DNA from: Luteolibacter yonseiensis
GTDB taxonomy: Bacteria > Verrucomicrobiota > Verrucomicrobiia > Verrucomicrobiales > Akkermansiaceae
Direction: 5' to 3'
DNA length: 64,000 nt
NCBI RefSeq assembly: GCF_016595465.1
Contig: NZ_JAENIK010000011.1
Location: 1 to 64,000 of the forward strand
Part shown: piece by piece, positions 8,692 to 18,042 of the stretch
Position numbering within the stretch: the stretch's first letter is position 1
Layout: every line of letters begins with the position of its first letter
Position numbers and translations under genes: made by a program
Notes under the pieces: generated by a model
Told to the model about the DNA's origin: nothing
The model's database searches: none
Seen by the model: only the letters and a program-made list of their open reading frames with translations

Positions 8692-9309
8692 TCAGGCGCG
8701 ACGGCGGCGGACGATCATGAGACCGCCTACGAGGAGACCGAGGAGACCGGTGCTTGGCTCAGGGATCGCGAGCGTGACTCCGGAATAGACGCCCTGGCCT
8801 TGGGAGGTGGTGACATTGAGGGGGCCGGCGGTGTCGAAATTGAAGGTGATGAGGCTGTCAAAATCGTCGGTGGTATCGATCGCGAACAGATCCTTGTCGA
8901 GGATGGAGAAGGCGAAGAGGTCCGGGGTGATGCTGTCGAGGTTCTGGGTGACGGTCAGGTCGAACTTGAGGAAGCTGCCGGGAACGAATTCCTGGAAGAA
9001 CTCGGTGAAAGCGCTGGTGTTCGTGAGGGTGAGGGTGGATCCGATGTTGCCGCTGGCACTGCCGATGGTGGTTTGAGTGCCGTCGACAGCGCTTCCGCCA
9101 CCGAAGTTGAAGTTCGAGATGGTGGCGGAGTTGTTGCTGGGGGTGTCTCCGCCGTTCAATTGGAAGTCCAGGTAGAACGGGCCGTTGCCGGTGGTGCTCA
9201 GGGTGGAGGTGTTGATGCTGACGTGGTAGACGGCGGCTTGCGCGGCGGAGCTGAGGATCAGGCCGGCGGCGGCGAGCAGGAATGTGTTTTTGAGAAGTGT
9301 GGTTTTCAT
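8692..9309 (-). CDS. PEP-CTERM protein (NF038129-like)
   Basis: A 205-residue secreted protein. It has a signal peptide (MKTTLLKNTFLLAAAGLI, cut near AQA), a Ser/Thr/Asn/Gly-rich beta-type middle, and a C-terminal sorting signal. The signal is the motif IPEPST, a hydrophobic helix LLGLLVGGLMIV and the basic end RRRRA. Known PEP-CTERM proteins are processed by exosortase and exported to the surface or matrix; no exosortase is in this window. The opening YHVSINTSTLS...GPFYLDFQL resembles the NF038129 family as I recall it. It lies downstream of the PhoX-like gene with a terminator between. Confidence 0.85.
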   Translation of the reverse strand: MKTTLLKNTFLLAAAGLILSSAAQAAVYHVSINTSTLSTTGNGPFYLDFQLNGGDTPSNNSATISNFNFGGGSAVDGTQTTIGSASGNIGSTLTLTNTSAFTEFFQEFVPGSFLKFDLTVTQNLDSITPDLFAFSILDKDLFAIDTTDDFDSLITFNFDTAGPLNVTTSQGQGVYSGVTLAIPEPSTGLLGLLVGGLMIVRRRRA

Positions 9310-9337
9310 TTTCGTGAATCGTTTTTTGAATGAAAAA

Positions 9338-9367
9338 GGTGCCGTGCCATGAAACGGCACGGCAACC
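9338..9367 (-). terminator. Hairpin terminator between PhoX-like and PEP-CTERM genes
   Basis: GCCGTGCC (9341-9348) pairs with GGCACGGC (9356-9363), extended by GGT/ACC. On the minus strand it is followed by TTTTT. It lies 11 bases after the PhoX-like stop and could end or attenuate transcription into the PEP-CTERM gene. Confidence 0.7.
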
Positions 9368-9377
9368 TGTGGGGGCG

Positions 9378-11291
9378 TCAAGGGGCGGTATTGCCGAGCG
9401 GACGGGCGGAGTAGGTGATCGTGCCGTTGCTCGGGTTGGCGAATTGCAGGGTGACGGTGGCGGAAGCACCGGGGGCGAGATTGCCGCCGGAGACCGTGAT
9501 GTAAGGGCTGCCCGCCGGGAGGGCGGCACTCGTGTCGCCGGTCTTGTTTGAAAGCGTTGCATTCGAACTGAGGCCATCGAGCGCGAGGTGGAACGGCCCG
9601 GTCAGCGGACCGGCGTTGTTGTTCGTGAAGGTGACGTCCTGGGCGAAGAGGCCGGTGCGGCGGTCGCGGAGGAAGCCACCACGCTTCACGGTGACAGCCG
9701 GTGCGATGTCATGCAGGACGAAGATCTGGCCGCCTTCCACCTGATCCGTGGTGATCCCGTTCACATAGTGGGCCTGATCCGAGCTGATATACCATGCTTC
9801 GCCCGGGTTGCCCTTGTGGCGGGTGCTGGTGGCCATGATGGCGGTGATGTCGGTGAGTCCCGAGGCCTCTTCATCATTGGTGAACGGGGCGGTCGCGGCG
9901 GTGGTCAGGCCGGACGGAAAGCCGTTGCCGGTGGCCACGCGGTCACCAAAGCGCTTTGGATCGTGCTTCAGGATTTTCTTGATGGAATTGGTCGCCGGAT
10001 CGTAGTCCCAGACCTTGCCATTGTGTTCCGCGCCGCCGACGTCTTCCTGAATGATCAGGTGGCCGTTCTGGGCGTTGATGGCGATGTTGTCGAACATGTT
10101 GATGAGCTCGCCGTCGACGACGCGGCCGTCGATGAGGATGTCGATCTTACCGCCGGCCTCCGGGTTGGAGATGTCGTCGAAGGTCATGCGCCACAGGCGG
10201 CTGCGGCCGATCTGGGCACCGAGACCGTCCGAGGCGTTGTCGAGCCGGTCGGTGGTGACGAAGTAGAACACGCCCGGGCGGGCGGGATTGGGATCCCATG
10301 CGCCATCTTCCGGGCGGGAGAACGCCGTGGAGGCGGTGGCCGAGAGGGTGAAACGGGTTCCGTTCGTGATGTTGGTGGCGCGGGAGGTGGAGTTGGTGAT
10401 CTCCACGGGATTTCCGGTGACGAGGATGTGGCGGAGGATGCCGTTGGTGAGTCCTGCCTTATCCACTTCGGAACCGGTGCTGGTCTTGGTGCCGATGTAG
10501 ATCGAGAGGGCGTTGTTCATGATGCTGGAACCGCCGTCGTTGAGACCGATGACGACGGTCTTGTCCTGAGAGGTGGGGCAGGCGAGATTGTTCTCCCATG
10601 AGCCGGAACCGGTGACACCGTCCGTGTTGCCGTTGGTGCTGAGGTTGAATTTGCCCAGCACGTAGCTTTTTCCGGCGTCGGCTCCCGTGACGACAGTGCC
10701 GACGGCCCAGCCGTTGCCGCCTTCCTCACCGTTCATGAAGATGCGGGCGGAGGTGCCCAGGGTACCTCCGGGATTGATGAAGGCGCTGGCGGCGGGGAGG
10801 TCCGCGGAGCAGAAGCGGGAAAAGCCGAAGGTCTGCGGAGTCGTGAACGAAACCTGGTTCACGGAGTCCCAGCGATAGATTTCTTTCATCGCATCTTCGC
10901 CTGAGACGACGGCGAGAGTGTCTTTGTTGATCACGTAACGGGCGACGAACGAGCCTCTGGAACCATGGGCGTGGAGCGCTCCGGCGGTGCCGGAGCCGAG
11001 CTCGTGATTGACGAGGAGGGTGAAGGTTCTGTCTCCATTGTCGAAGGCGCCCGTACCGTCCGGGATGCCGGCCATGCTGTAGGTGCCGCCGCCGACCTTC
11101 GGCACGGTGTCGTCCGGGATGGCACCGGTGTTGTCGACTGTCAGGATCGATATGGTTTCGTAACCAGGCTGGGTGGGCAGGGCGTATGGAGAGGACGCGG
11201 TGCTTGGGCCGGTGAATTGGCCGCTGGCGGTGTTCGCCGCCGCCGCGACGAGCATGCCCAGCAGAGGGTTGAGTTTGGTTTTATATTTCAT
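9378..11291 (-). CDS. PhoX-like secreted phosphatase-family protein (DUF839)
   Basis: A 637-residue exported protein with a signal peptide (about 1-24, ending NTASGQ) and the six-bladed propeller fold of the PhoX/DUF839 family. Features are the early LLVNHELGS segment, SRPEDGAWDPN, the acidic IIQEDVGG, and a C-terminal beta-rich domain (about 540-637). PhoX enzymes are calcium- and iron-dependent phosphatases; activity here is inference because many relatives are uncharacterised. The start at 11291 gives a clean signal peptide; an ATG at 11336 would add 15 residues. It precedes the PEP-CTERM gene on the same strand. Confidence 0.75.
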   Translation of the reverse strand: MKYKTKLNPLLGMLVAAAANTASGQFTGPSTASSPYALPTQPGYETISILTVDNTGAIPDDTVPKVGGGTYSMAGIPDGTGAFDNGDRTFTLLVNHELGSGTAGALHAHGSRGSFVARYVINKDTLAVVSGEDAMKEIYRWDSVNQVSFTTPQTFGFSRFCSADLPAASAFINPGGTLGTSARIFMNGEEGGNGWAVGTVVTGADAGKSYVLGKFNLSTNGNTDGVTGSGSWENNLACPTSQDKTVVIGLNDGGSSIMNNALSIYIGTKTSTGSEVDKAGLTNGILRHILVTGNPVEITNSTSRATNITNGTRFTLSATASTAFSRPEDGAWDPNPARPGVFYFVTTDRLDNASDGLGAQIGRSRLWRMTFDDISNPEAGGKIDILIDGRVVDGELINMFDNIAINAQNGHLIIQEDVGGAEHNGKVWDYDPATNSIKKILKHDPKRFGDRVATGNGFPSGLTTAATAPFTNDEEASGLTDITAIMATSTRHKGNPGEAWYISSDQAHYVNGITTDQVEGGQIFVLHDIAPAVTVKRGGFLRDRRTGLFAQDVTFTNNNAGPLTGPFHLALDGLSSNATLSNKTGDTSAALPAGSPYITVSGGNLAPGASATVTLQFANPSNGTITYSARPLGNTAP

Positions 11292-11456
11292 CGGTAGTAG
11301 TAGTTGTATAACGGCAGGGAAAAAACGGAATGGCATCCGGTCTCCCTTCCATCCCGATAACGAATCGAATCGCGGTGCGGCGCCATTCCTCTAGTGTATC
11401 AAATTTGTCGCACTGTATGTTTGGCGGCGGGTTCCGGAAAATGATTCATATATCTC

Positions 11457-12311
11457 ATGCATTCCCTTTCGCATCCCACCCGAAGGCGGTGGGTGAAGCA
11501 GTTCATCATCGGCACCGCGACGACGCTTGTGGGCCTGCGGGGATCCGGGAACGTGTGTGCGGAAGTCACGACATCCGGCCCCGGTGCCGCCGTCATCCGG
11601 TTGAAGGTGGCGGACCTTCTCGTGATGATACCCGATGAAGCGGGAACCCCCCGGCCCGTCGCGGTGCTGGCCGTCCCGGGAGGATCCGTACAATATCAGT
11701 TCAACACCGGGTTCCCACCCTTCACGCTGACGCGTGTGGAATCTGACAGATTCGTCACCTTGGACTCCGTTTGCAAACACCAGGGTTGCACGGTGGGACG
11801 CTATAAAAGCTTCGAGGTGGGTATGGATGACAGCGTGCAGCCTCCGGTGCCTATCCATCGCAGCTACATGTACTGCCGATGCCACGGCTCCCGGTACGAC
11901 ATCGAAGGACGTGTTTTCCGCGATGCGGAAGGCGTGTCCACCGAACCGGCGAAGGCCGATCTCAATCGCTTCCAAACATCCTACGATCCTGCCGCGGACA
12001 TCGTGAGCATCACCATTCCGGATCTCGCGCTGCACATCAGATCAACGAAAGTCGAGCGGAAGGGGCCGGGTGAAATGGTCCGCCTGAAGCTGGAATTCCC
12101 GGTCACCGCGTTTTCGGAATATGAAATCAGCCATACCAAGGATTTCACAACTCCCTCCACGCCGGTCCGTTTCTCGCTGACTCCGAATGGAGTGGCGGAC
12201 CAAACGTCACTCTCCACTTTCAGTGACCAGCTTTCCACTGTTTATGTGGATGCGGAGGGGGCGTCCGGATTTTTCATGGTGGGACTGGTCCTCAAACAGG
12301 CGCAGTATTGA
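11457..12311 (+). CDS. Rieske 2Fe-2S protein with Tat-type signal
   Basis: A 284-residue protein with a twin-arginine leader (RRRWVKQF, about 9-16) and a hydrophobic stretch, so a folded, cofactor-loaded protein is probably exported. The Rieske site is complete and of the bc1 type. Box 1 is C106-K-H108-Q-G-C111 and box 2 is C140-R-C142-H143-G-S, giving two Cys and two His ligands plus the usual disulfide pair. No cytochrome b gene adjoins it, so its partner is unknown. It is divergent from the PhoX-like gene. Confidence 0.85.
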   Translation: MHSLSHPTRRRWVKQFIIGTATTLVGLRGSGNVCAEVTTSGPGAAVIRLKVADLLVMIPDEAGTPRPVAVLAVPGGSVQYQFNTGFPPFTLTRVESDRFVTLDSVCKHQGCTVGRYKSFEVGMDDSVQPPVPIHRSYMYCRCHGSRYDIEGRVFRDAEGVSTEPAKADLNRFQTSYDPAADIVSITIPDLALHIRSTKVERKGPGEMVRLKLEFPVTAFSEYEISHTKDFTTPSTPVRFSLTPNGVADQTSLSTFSDQLSTVYVDAEGASGFFMVGLVLKQAQY

Positions 12312-12465
12312 ATGGAATACCGATATACAATAAACCATCCATTATAGAAATAGGTGAAAACCGGACCTCCGCAAAGTGATACTATGGAACAAAATCGTTT
12401 CATTCCGCGCATGGATATCATCATCCGCGGCGTGTGAACCTTCCTGATAACTATTTCTGATCCCG

Positions 12466-13722
12466 ATGAAAATCCAGACAACCCGCTCCCTTGCCATATC
12501 TGCCCTGCTCGGCCTCTCCTCCCTGCCTCAAGCGGCTTTCGCCGAAACCGGGAACCGCTTTGACCAGACGGTGCTCGTGGCGAACCGCCCGGAATTCAAG
12601 CCGACCGCCTTCGTCGACGTGCGCGTGACGAATCCCTGGGGCATCGCCTTGCGTCCCCCCGGAAAAGGCGGGCACATATGGATCAGCAACGCCCGCAACG
12701 CCTCCACGACTTTATATATCGGCGACGCCAACGGACAACCGCTGCATCAGGATGGACTCAAGGCCGTGCCCATCGACGGTCCGCTCTACTCTTACGAAGA
12801 CGGTCTCTGCAATGTGACCGGTCAGGTGTATAACGCCGCCAGCGATATTCCGGACCAGCCCGTCGAGTTTCCCGTCAAGGGGCCGACGAGCGACATGACA
12901 AGCGGCAAGCCCGTCCCGCTGGGCGAGCGCTCCGGTTCCGCGAAATTCGTTTTCGTCACCACGGATGGTACGATCAACGCCTGGCGCTCCGGCACGGCCG
13001 AGAGCATGGACAGCGCCGTCATCGTCAAGGATTTCTCTGACAAGGGCAAACATCACGACCCGGCGAACCGCAAATTCCCCGCCTTCACCGGTGTGGCCAT
13101 GACCACCGAAGCCTTCAAAAAAGACGCCGATGGCAAGGCAACGGCGGACAACCGCCTTTATGTGACGGATTTCCAGCAGAGGCAGATCCGCACCTTCAAC
13201 AATCGTTGGGAGGAAATCTCCGACAAGGTCGTCTTCGCCAAGCCTCCGGGCCTGACGGAAGAGTACAGCCCTTACAACATCCAGTGTCTGGGGGACAAAC
13301 TCTGCGTCACCTACGCCGTGCTGAACACGGAGGCGGATGATCCCGCGGAGGACCTGCCGGGCGAAGGATTCGGGCGCATCGCGTTTTTCGACCGCGATGG
13401 CAAACTCCTCAGCACCGTGGCAGACGCGGGGAAACTCAATTCCCCTTGGGGCGTCTGCATCGCGCCGGAAGGCTTCGGCAACTTCGGAGGAAATTTGCTC
13501 GTGGCGAATTTCGGTGACGGCAGCATCGCCGCCTACCACAAGAACGGTGAGTTCCACGACTATCTCCGGGATCGCGACGGGAAACAAATCCTCATCGACG
13601 GCATCTGGGGCATCGTCTTCGGCAATGGTGTGAGCCTCGGCGACACACTGTCACTCTACTTCACTGCCGGACCGAACGTCGAGCAGGACGGAATCTTCGG
13701 TCGCCTGGCCGTGGCGAAATAA
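12466..13722 (+). CDS. TIGR03118-type secreted beta-propeller protein
   Basis: A 418-residue exported protein with a signal peptide (about 1-26, ending AAFA). Repeated propeller-like blades follow, with recurring phrases such as NPWGIALRPPG, LYVTDFQQ, SPWGVCIAPEGFG and LLVANFGDG. This matches the TIGR03118 family, which has no assigned function and often occurs with PEP-CTERM genes. It begins 154 bases after the Rieske gene on the same strand. Confidence 0.8.
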   Translation: MKIQTTRSLAISALLGLSSLPQAAFAETGNRFDQTVLVANRPEFKPTAFVDVRVTNPWGIALRPPGKGGHIWISNARNASTTLYIGDANGQPLHQDGLKAVPIDGPLYSYEDGLCNVTGQVYNAASDIPDQPVEFPVKGPTSDMTSGKPVPLGERSGSAKFVFVTTDGTINAWRSGTAESMDSAVIVKDFSDKGKHHDPANRKFPAFTGVAMTTEAFKKDADGKATADNRLYVTDFQQRQIRTFNNRWEEISDKVVFAKPPGLTEEYSPYNIQCLGDKLCVTYAVLNTEADDPAEDLPGEGFGRIAFFDRDGKLLSTVADAGKLNSPWGVCIAPEGFGNFGGNLLVANFGDGSIAAYHKNGEFHDYLRDRDGKQILIDGIWGIVFGNGVSLGDTLSLYFTAGPNVEQDGIFGRLAVAK

Positions 13723-13739
13723 TTGGAGACGCCTGATGG

Positions 13740-13801
13740 CCACGGATCATGCGCATTTCGAGCGGATGCCCGCCTGTTTTTTGTGATCCGCTGATCCGTG
13801 G
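13740..13801. repeat. Nested inverted repeat
   Basis: CCACGGATCA (13740-13749) is a perfect inverted match to TGATCCGTGG (13792-13801). Inside it, AGCGGAT (13761-13767) matches ATCCGCT (13786-13792). The GTG at 13798, the first start of the next frame, lies in the right arm. Confidence 0.6.
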
Positions 13802-14391
13802 TTGAAAATTTTAAAACCGTCCGCCAGCGATTGAACCGACTTCTCATCATCGGGTTGGGTGCTCTCTCCCTCGCCATCGCAGGAGTTCTTCTCTTGCAAC
13901 CCGAAAGCTCCGCTCCGGCCCGCCGCGCAGAGCTTTCTTTCAAAGGAAAGCCACACTCCCGCTCCGCCGCTTCTCCGGCCGTCCACGGCTTCAACGGGGA
14001 TCTGGCGCCTTTTGTCCCGCCCGAAGACCGGAGAGGCAACGTTCTCCGGTTGCTCGCCGCCGGGGAGGACCGCATGGCCCAGACGGCAATCTGTGAATGG
14101 TTTTCAACTGACCCTTCCGCCGCGCGCGAGTGGCTGGAGAGCCAGCCATCTTTCGAAAATTTCCAGCCGGCCATTTCCATCATTTCCAAAAACATCGCCG
14201 AATCCGGCAGTCCCGCCGATGCTCTGGCGTGGGCCGGGCTGTTGGATGAAGGTCCTGTCCGGGAGCAGACTGTTTACGAAATTTACGCCATCGGAAGGCG
14301 CTATCACTGGTTGTCGGACGAACAGATCCAGGCCGCGCCTTTTTCTCCGGACCGCGTGGCGGCACTTCTCAACGGAGCGGCCGACGATTGA
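13798..14391 (+). CDS. Membrane-anchored unknown protein
   Basis: A frame of 197 codons opening with GTG at 13798, with a TTG at 13828 as an alternative. One transmembrane helix (about 14-33) follows a basic N-terminus. The soluble part is helical, with the phrases DPSAAREWLESQP and SPADALAWAGLLDE. They resemble helical-repeat proteins common in Verrucomicrobia, but I cannot name a family. The GTG overlaps an inverted repeat, which makes that start less certain. It reads toward ilvB. Confidence 0.55.
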   Translation: MVENFKTVRQRLNRLLIIGLGALSLAIAGVLLLQPESSAPARRAELSFKGKPHSRSAASPAVHGFNGDLAPFVPPEDRRGNVLRLLAAGEDRMAQTAICEWFSTDPSAAREWLESQPSFENFQPAISIISKNIAESGSPADALAWAGLLDEGPVREQTVYEIYAIGRRYHWLSDEQIQAAPFSPDRVAALLNGAADD

Positions 14392-14566
14392 TTCTCTCGG
14401 AGGGTGTTTCACTGACCGCCTCCCAAGTGAAGGGCGAATTGGTGTGAAAATCGTCATTTTTGAATCGTTCTGGGAGCGAATTTCCCCAATTTGATACGAT
14501 TGTCTCAATTTTTGGATTGTGCATCCGCCAAATAATGCCCAAGTTTGCCCCTCAACCTCAATTTTC
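14392..14566 (+). other. ilvB upstream region
   Basis: 175 bases with no open frame. It contains A/T-rich segments suited to a promoter (TTGATA at about 14493), but no good -10 box at normal spacing. I see no T-box, leader peptide of branched-chain codons, or attenuator hairpin. Confidence 0.4.
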
Positions 14567-16294
14567 ATGAGCAAAGAAAAAATGGACGGCGCACAAGCGC
14601 TCATCAAAACACTCGATGACCTCGGCATCGAATATATCTTCGGCTACTCCGGTGGAGCGGCAATTCCTATCTTCGACGCACTCGAGACGGTCAAGACGAA
14701 GATGAAGTTCATCCTTGTCCGCCATGAACAGGGTGCCGTCCACATGGCTGATGGTTATGCCCGTGCGACCGGCCGCCCGGCGGCGGTGCTCGTGACCTCG
14801 GGCCCTGGTGCGGGAAATACCGTGACCGGCCTGATGACCGCGATGATGGACTCCGTGCCGATGATCGTGATTTCCGGTCAGACCGTGACTTGGATGCTCG
14901 GCAAGGATGCCTTCCAGGAAGCTGACATTTTCGGCATCACCATTCCGGTGGTGAAGCACAACTACCTGGTGAAGGAATCGAACGCGCTGCCGCGGATCGC
15001 CCGCGAGGCGTATCACATCGCGACGACGGGACGCCCCGGGCCGGTTCTTATCGACATCCCGAAGGACATCTCTTCCGGTGCGTTCACGGGTGACATGAAC
15101 CCTCCGTTCCAGCTCCCCGGCTACGACACGAGCAGTTCGTTCCAAATTGATGCCGCCGGTGTGAAAGAGGCTGCCAACCTCATCATGAACGCGAAGCGCC
15201 CGGTGATTCTCGCCGGCCAGGGATCGATGATCGCCCGTGCGGACAAGGAACTGCGCTATCTGGCGGAAACGTTGAACGCTCCCGTGACCACCACCTTGCT
15301 CGGCAAGGGTGTTTTCCCGGAAACCCACCCGCTTTCCCTCGGCATGCTCGGCATGCACGGCACCGCCTATGCGAACAAGGCGATGATCGAGTGCGACCTG
15401 CTCATCAACATCGGTTCCCGTTTCGATGACCGCATCATCGGAAATCCATCGAAGTTCTGCTCCACCGCGAAGATCATCCACATCGACATCGATCCCGCCG
15501 AGGCCGGCAAGATGATCAAGCCGGACGTGATGATCGTGGGCGATGCGAAGGCCGCGCTCACCGAAATCAACGAGAAGATCGGACCGCTCGAGACCACGGA
15601 CTGGCTTGCGAGGCTTGACGGCTACAAGAAGAAGTTCCCGCTCGGCTATAAAAAGCAGGGAGGACTCCGCATGCAGCAGGTGATCGACGAACTCTACGAA
15701 CTCACCGAAGGCAAGGCCATCGTCTCCACCGACGTGGGCCAGCACCAGATGTGGGCCGCCCAGTTCTACAAGAATTCCGAGTCCTTCCACTGGCTCTCCT
15801 CCGGCGGAGCGGGCACCATGGGCTTCGGCTTCCCTGCGGCGATCGGCGCACAGCTGGCGCATCCGAAGAAAACCGTCATCTCCATCTCCGGTGACGGCGG
15901 TTTCCAGATGACGTTGTTCGAACTCGCGACCGCCCAGATCCACAGGCTGCCGATCAAGATCGTGGTTCTCAACAACCACTACCTCGGCATGGTCCGCCAA
16001 TGGCAGGAGCTTTTCTATGAAGACCGCACCTCCGGTGTGGACCTCATCGGAAACCCCGACTTCTGCAAGCTCGCCGCCGCCTACGGCATCCCGTCCGTGC
16101 ACATCAAGCGCCCTGCGGATGTCACCAAGCAGCTTGAGAAAGCCCTCGCCTACAATGACGGTCCGATCCTCATCCACGCCGAGTGCGTGAAGACGGACAA
16201 CGTTTTCCCGATGATCCCCGCCGGAGCGGCACTGGAAGACATGATCACGGAAGCGCCGAAGACGAAGATGGCGAAGCCGATCGGTTCCACGTGA
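14567..16294 (+). CDS. ilvB: Acetolactate synthase, large subunit
   Basis: A 575-residue ThDP enzyme that condenses two pyruvates, or pyruvate with 2-oxobutyrate, as the first shared step to valine, leucine and isoleucine. The catalytic Glu lies in [19 protein letters not shown]. The central FAD/ThDP_M domain and the C-terminal ThDP motif (GDGGF...LNNHYLGM) are intact. The start at 14567 (MSKEKMDG) fits the family; an upstream GTG-type extension does not. ilvN follows after 105 bases holding an inverted-repeat element. Confidence 0.96.
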   Translation: MSKEKMDGAQALIKTLDDLGIEYIFGYSGGAAIPIFDALETVKTKMKFILVRHEQGAVHMADGYARATGRPAAVLVTSGPGAGNTVTGLMTAMMDSVPMIVISGQTVTWMLGKDAFQEADIFGITIPVVKHNYLVKESNALPRIAREAYHIATTGRPGPVLIDIPKDISSGAFTGDMNPPFQLPGYDTSSSFQIDAAGVKEAANLIMNAKRPVILAGQGSMIARADKELRYLAETLNAPVTTTLLGKGVFPETHPLSLGMLGMHGTAYANKAMIECDLLINIGSRFDDRIIGNPSKFCSTAKIIHIDIDPAEAGKMIKPDVMIVGDAKAALTEINEKIGPLETTDWLARLDGYKKKFPLGYKKQGGLRMQQVIDELYELTEGKAIVSTDVGQHQMWAAQFYKNSESFHWLSSGGAGTMGFGFPAAIGAQLAHPKKTVISISGDGGFQMTLFELATAQIHRLPIKIVVLNNHYLGMVRQWQELFYEDRTSGVDLIGNPDFCKLAAAYGIPSVHIKRPADVTKQLEKALAYNDGPILIHAECVKTDNVFPMIPAGAALEDMITEAPKTKMAKPIGST

Positions 16295-16399
16295 AGAAGA
16301 TTGGGGACAGGAGATCGGGGATGAAAAATCTCCGGCCTCCTTTCCAGCCATCTCTTCATCTCCATCCATTATCTCCCATCTCCTATCCAAAATCTTTCC
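16295..16399 (+). repeat. Intercistronic inverted purine/pyrimidine element between ilvB and ilvN
   Basis: A purine arm beginning AAGATTGGGGACAGGAGAT (from 16297, just after the ilvB stop) is imperfectly complementary to the pyrimidine arm ATCTCCCATCTCCTATCC...AATCTT (16371-16396), three bases before the ilvN ATG. The pyrimidine side repeats CATCTCC-like heptamers. Confidence 0.6.
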
Positions 16400-16945
16400 A
16401 TGTCCCAGACCATTGTCACCACCGACACCCCTGTTCCGGCCCCGGCGAAGACCCGTGGCCCGACGCATACCCTCTCCGTGCTCGTGAGCAACGAGCCGGG
16501 CGTGCTCATGCGCATCTGCCAGGTTTTCTCCCGCCGCGGATTCAACATCGACTCGCTCGTCGTTTCCGAAGGCCGGAACACGAACTTCTCCCGCATGACC
16601 ATCGGCGTGTCCGGTGATCCGCAGGGGCTTTCGCAAATCATCATGCAGGTCAGCAAGCTCATCGACGTGATCCATTGCTCGGAGCACAACGATGATGACG
16701 CCGTCGTGAAGGAACTCATCATGGTGAAATTCCTCGCCGATGCGGACCAGCAGACGCAGGCGCTCCAGATCATCGAGCACTTCGGTGGCAAGACCGTCGA
16801 TCTCACCCCGCGTTCGATGATCGCGCTCGTCACCGGAAACTCCTCCAAGATCGATGCCGCCATCAGCATGTTCTCGCAGTTTGAAATCATCGAGACCGTC
16901 CGCACGGGCAAGATCGTGATGGCACGCGGCGAGCAGCCGACATAA
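16400..16945 (+). CDS. ilvN: Acetolactate synthase, small regulatory subunit
   Basis: A 181-residue regulatory subunit that activates IlvB and gives valine feedback. An N-terminal ACT domain (about 25-100) shows HTLSVLVSNEPGVLMRICQVFSRRG in two parts, with the usual GFNIDSL. The C-terminal half carries the second, activating domain. Length is normal for the IlvH-type subunit with about 20 extra N-terminal residues. The pairing with ilvB supports a functional holoenzyme. Confidence 0.95.
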   Translation: MSQTIVTTDTPVPAPAKTRGPTHTLSVLVSNEPGVLMRICQVFSRRGFNIDSLVVSEGRNTNFSRMTIGVSGDPQGLSQIIMQVSKLIDVIHCSEHNDDDAVVKELIMVKFLADADQQTQALQIIEHFGGKTVDLTPRSMIALVTGNSSKIDAAISMFSQFEIIETVRTGKIVMARGEQPT

Positions 16946-17041
16946 TCCGCGGTTTTTCAAGGAACCGGAATTCCATTCACCCCAGGCAGGCTTCCGCAAC
17001 GGCGGGATGCCCTGTCTGGGGTGCTTCGTTAAAGGGGAATC

Positions 17042-17626
17042 CTACTGCGGCAATTCTCTCCCGCGCAAGATTCCGTATCCCTGGCGGATGTAGGCAACGC
17101 TCGACCAGATGGTGAACACCGCGGCGATGGCGCAGGGGATCGTGGGGGAGAACAACGTCACCCTCAGCATCACCCAGCCAAGCGCGAACATCTGCGTCAC
17201 GGTGCAGACCTTGCCGGACCAGTGTGGCGCGAACTTCACCTCCCGGTGGTGGTTCCATAAAATCCGCACGCCGCCGAGGATGATGCAATCCCGCAGGATG
17301 ACGATCGCGGCGAACCATGGCGGCAGGTGCCACCCGGGCGAGCCCCAATCCACCAGTGACAGGGTGATGACCCCCGTCAGCAGCAGGGCCTTGTCCGCGA
17401 TGGGATCGATGAACGCCCCGAATTTCGAACATTGGTTGAAACGTCGCGCCACCCAGCCGTCCACGCCATCCGTGGAGGCGGCCAGCACGAACACCCCCAG
17501 GGCCCACCAGCGCAACGGCTCGTCCGGCGCACCGGCTTTGACCGTGCTCCCATACCAGAACGCCAGCACGGCGAACACCGGAACGAGGCAGATCCGGGCG
17601 ATGGTGATTTTACTGGCGAAGGTCAC
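17042..17626 (-). CDS. pgsA: CDP-diacylglycerol--glycerol-3-phosphate 3-phosphatidyltransferase
   Basis: A 194-residue integral membrane enzyme making phosphatidylglycerol phosphate from CDP-diacylglycerol and glycerol 3-phosphate. The full CDP-alcohol phosphotransferase motif D-x2-DG-x2-AR-x8-G-x3-D-x3-D is present as DGVDGWVAR, then G, then DPIAD (about residues 53-78). About five to six hydrophobic segments fit the family. Other CDP-OH enzymes such as PssA are possible, but length and motif context favour PgsA. Confidence 0.88.
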   Translation of the reverse strand: MTFASKITIARICLVPVFAVLAFWYGSTVKAGAPDEPLRWWALGVFVLAASTDGVDGWVARRFNQCSKFGAFIDPIADKALLLTGVITLSLVDWGSPGWHLPPWFAAIVILRDCIILGGVRILWNHHREVKFAPHWSGKVCTVTQMFALGWVMLRVTLFSPTIPCAIAAVFTIWSSVAYIRQGYGILRGRELPQ

Positions 17627-17698
17627 ATCTCCAACAAAGCAGAGTCAAGCCTGCTGGGAAACTGGAAACTTCGCGCGGGCGGCCGGCAGGGAGGCGTC

Positions 17699-17869
17699 TC
17701 AGTAAACCGGAGCGCCGTAGTTCTCATCACCGCCACCACCTCCGCCGCCGCTGTTCTGGATCTTCTCCTTCGTCCACTGGTAGCCTTGTTTCGTGTCACG
17801 ACCGATGCCGATCAAGGTGTTGCAGGAGTTCAGCGCGAGTGCCGCGACAAGGATGATGAGCAGTTTCAT
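17699..17869 (-). CDS. Entericidin-like small lipoprotein
   Basis: A 56-residue lipoprotein. The N-terminus MKLLIILVAALALNSC is a signal with a lipobox-like LNSC cut before Cys16. The mature part opens NTLIGIGRDTKQG, the pattern of the entericidin EcnA/EcnB family, then KEKIQNS, a run of seven Gly and a short acidic-aromatic tail. Entericidins are tiny envelope lipoproteins linked to stress in some bacteria; the role here is unknown. The Gly run is unusual for the family. Confidence 0.75.
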   Translation of the reverse strand: MKLLIILVAALALNSCNTLIGIGRDTKQGYQWTKEKIQNSGGGGGGGDENYGAPVY

Positions 17870-17965
17870 GACTTCGGTTTAATGTGATTTTTTGAGGCTC
17901 CAAAGAACAAAGTAAGGAGATCTTAATGACTTTTTTGAGAAATACAAGAACGTGCTAAAAATGCC

Positions 17966-17993
17966 TTTACATGGCGGGCAGGCTGGCTACTTT
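17966..17993 (+). promoter_or_regulatory. Candidate promoter of the bL36 gene
   Basis: TTTACA (17966-17971), a 16-base spacer and TACTTT (17988-17993), about 50 bases before the bL36 start. Confidence 0.4.
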
Positions 17994-18042
17994 CCGCGCC
18001 CCGGCGGCTGGTGCCATCGGTCCATTTTAACCATCTCACGTC

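Noticed and set aside
8672-8695. GGTTCGAGA-like sequence resembling a tRNA T-loop
   Set aside because: There is no acceptor stem, D-loop or anticodon arm at the right distance; it lies next to a terminator and the PEP-CTERM stop.
14392-14566. T-box or leader-peptide attenuator before ilvB
   Set aside because: No T-box core, no run of branched-chain codons and no terminator hairpin are present.
14558-16999. Open frame of 813 codons antisense to ilvB-ilvN
   Set aside because: It runs fully opposite two well-conserved genes. High GC at third positions removes stop codons on the other strand, and the translation is His/Arg/Asp-rich with no known domain.
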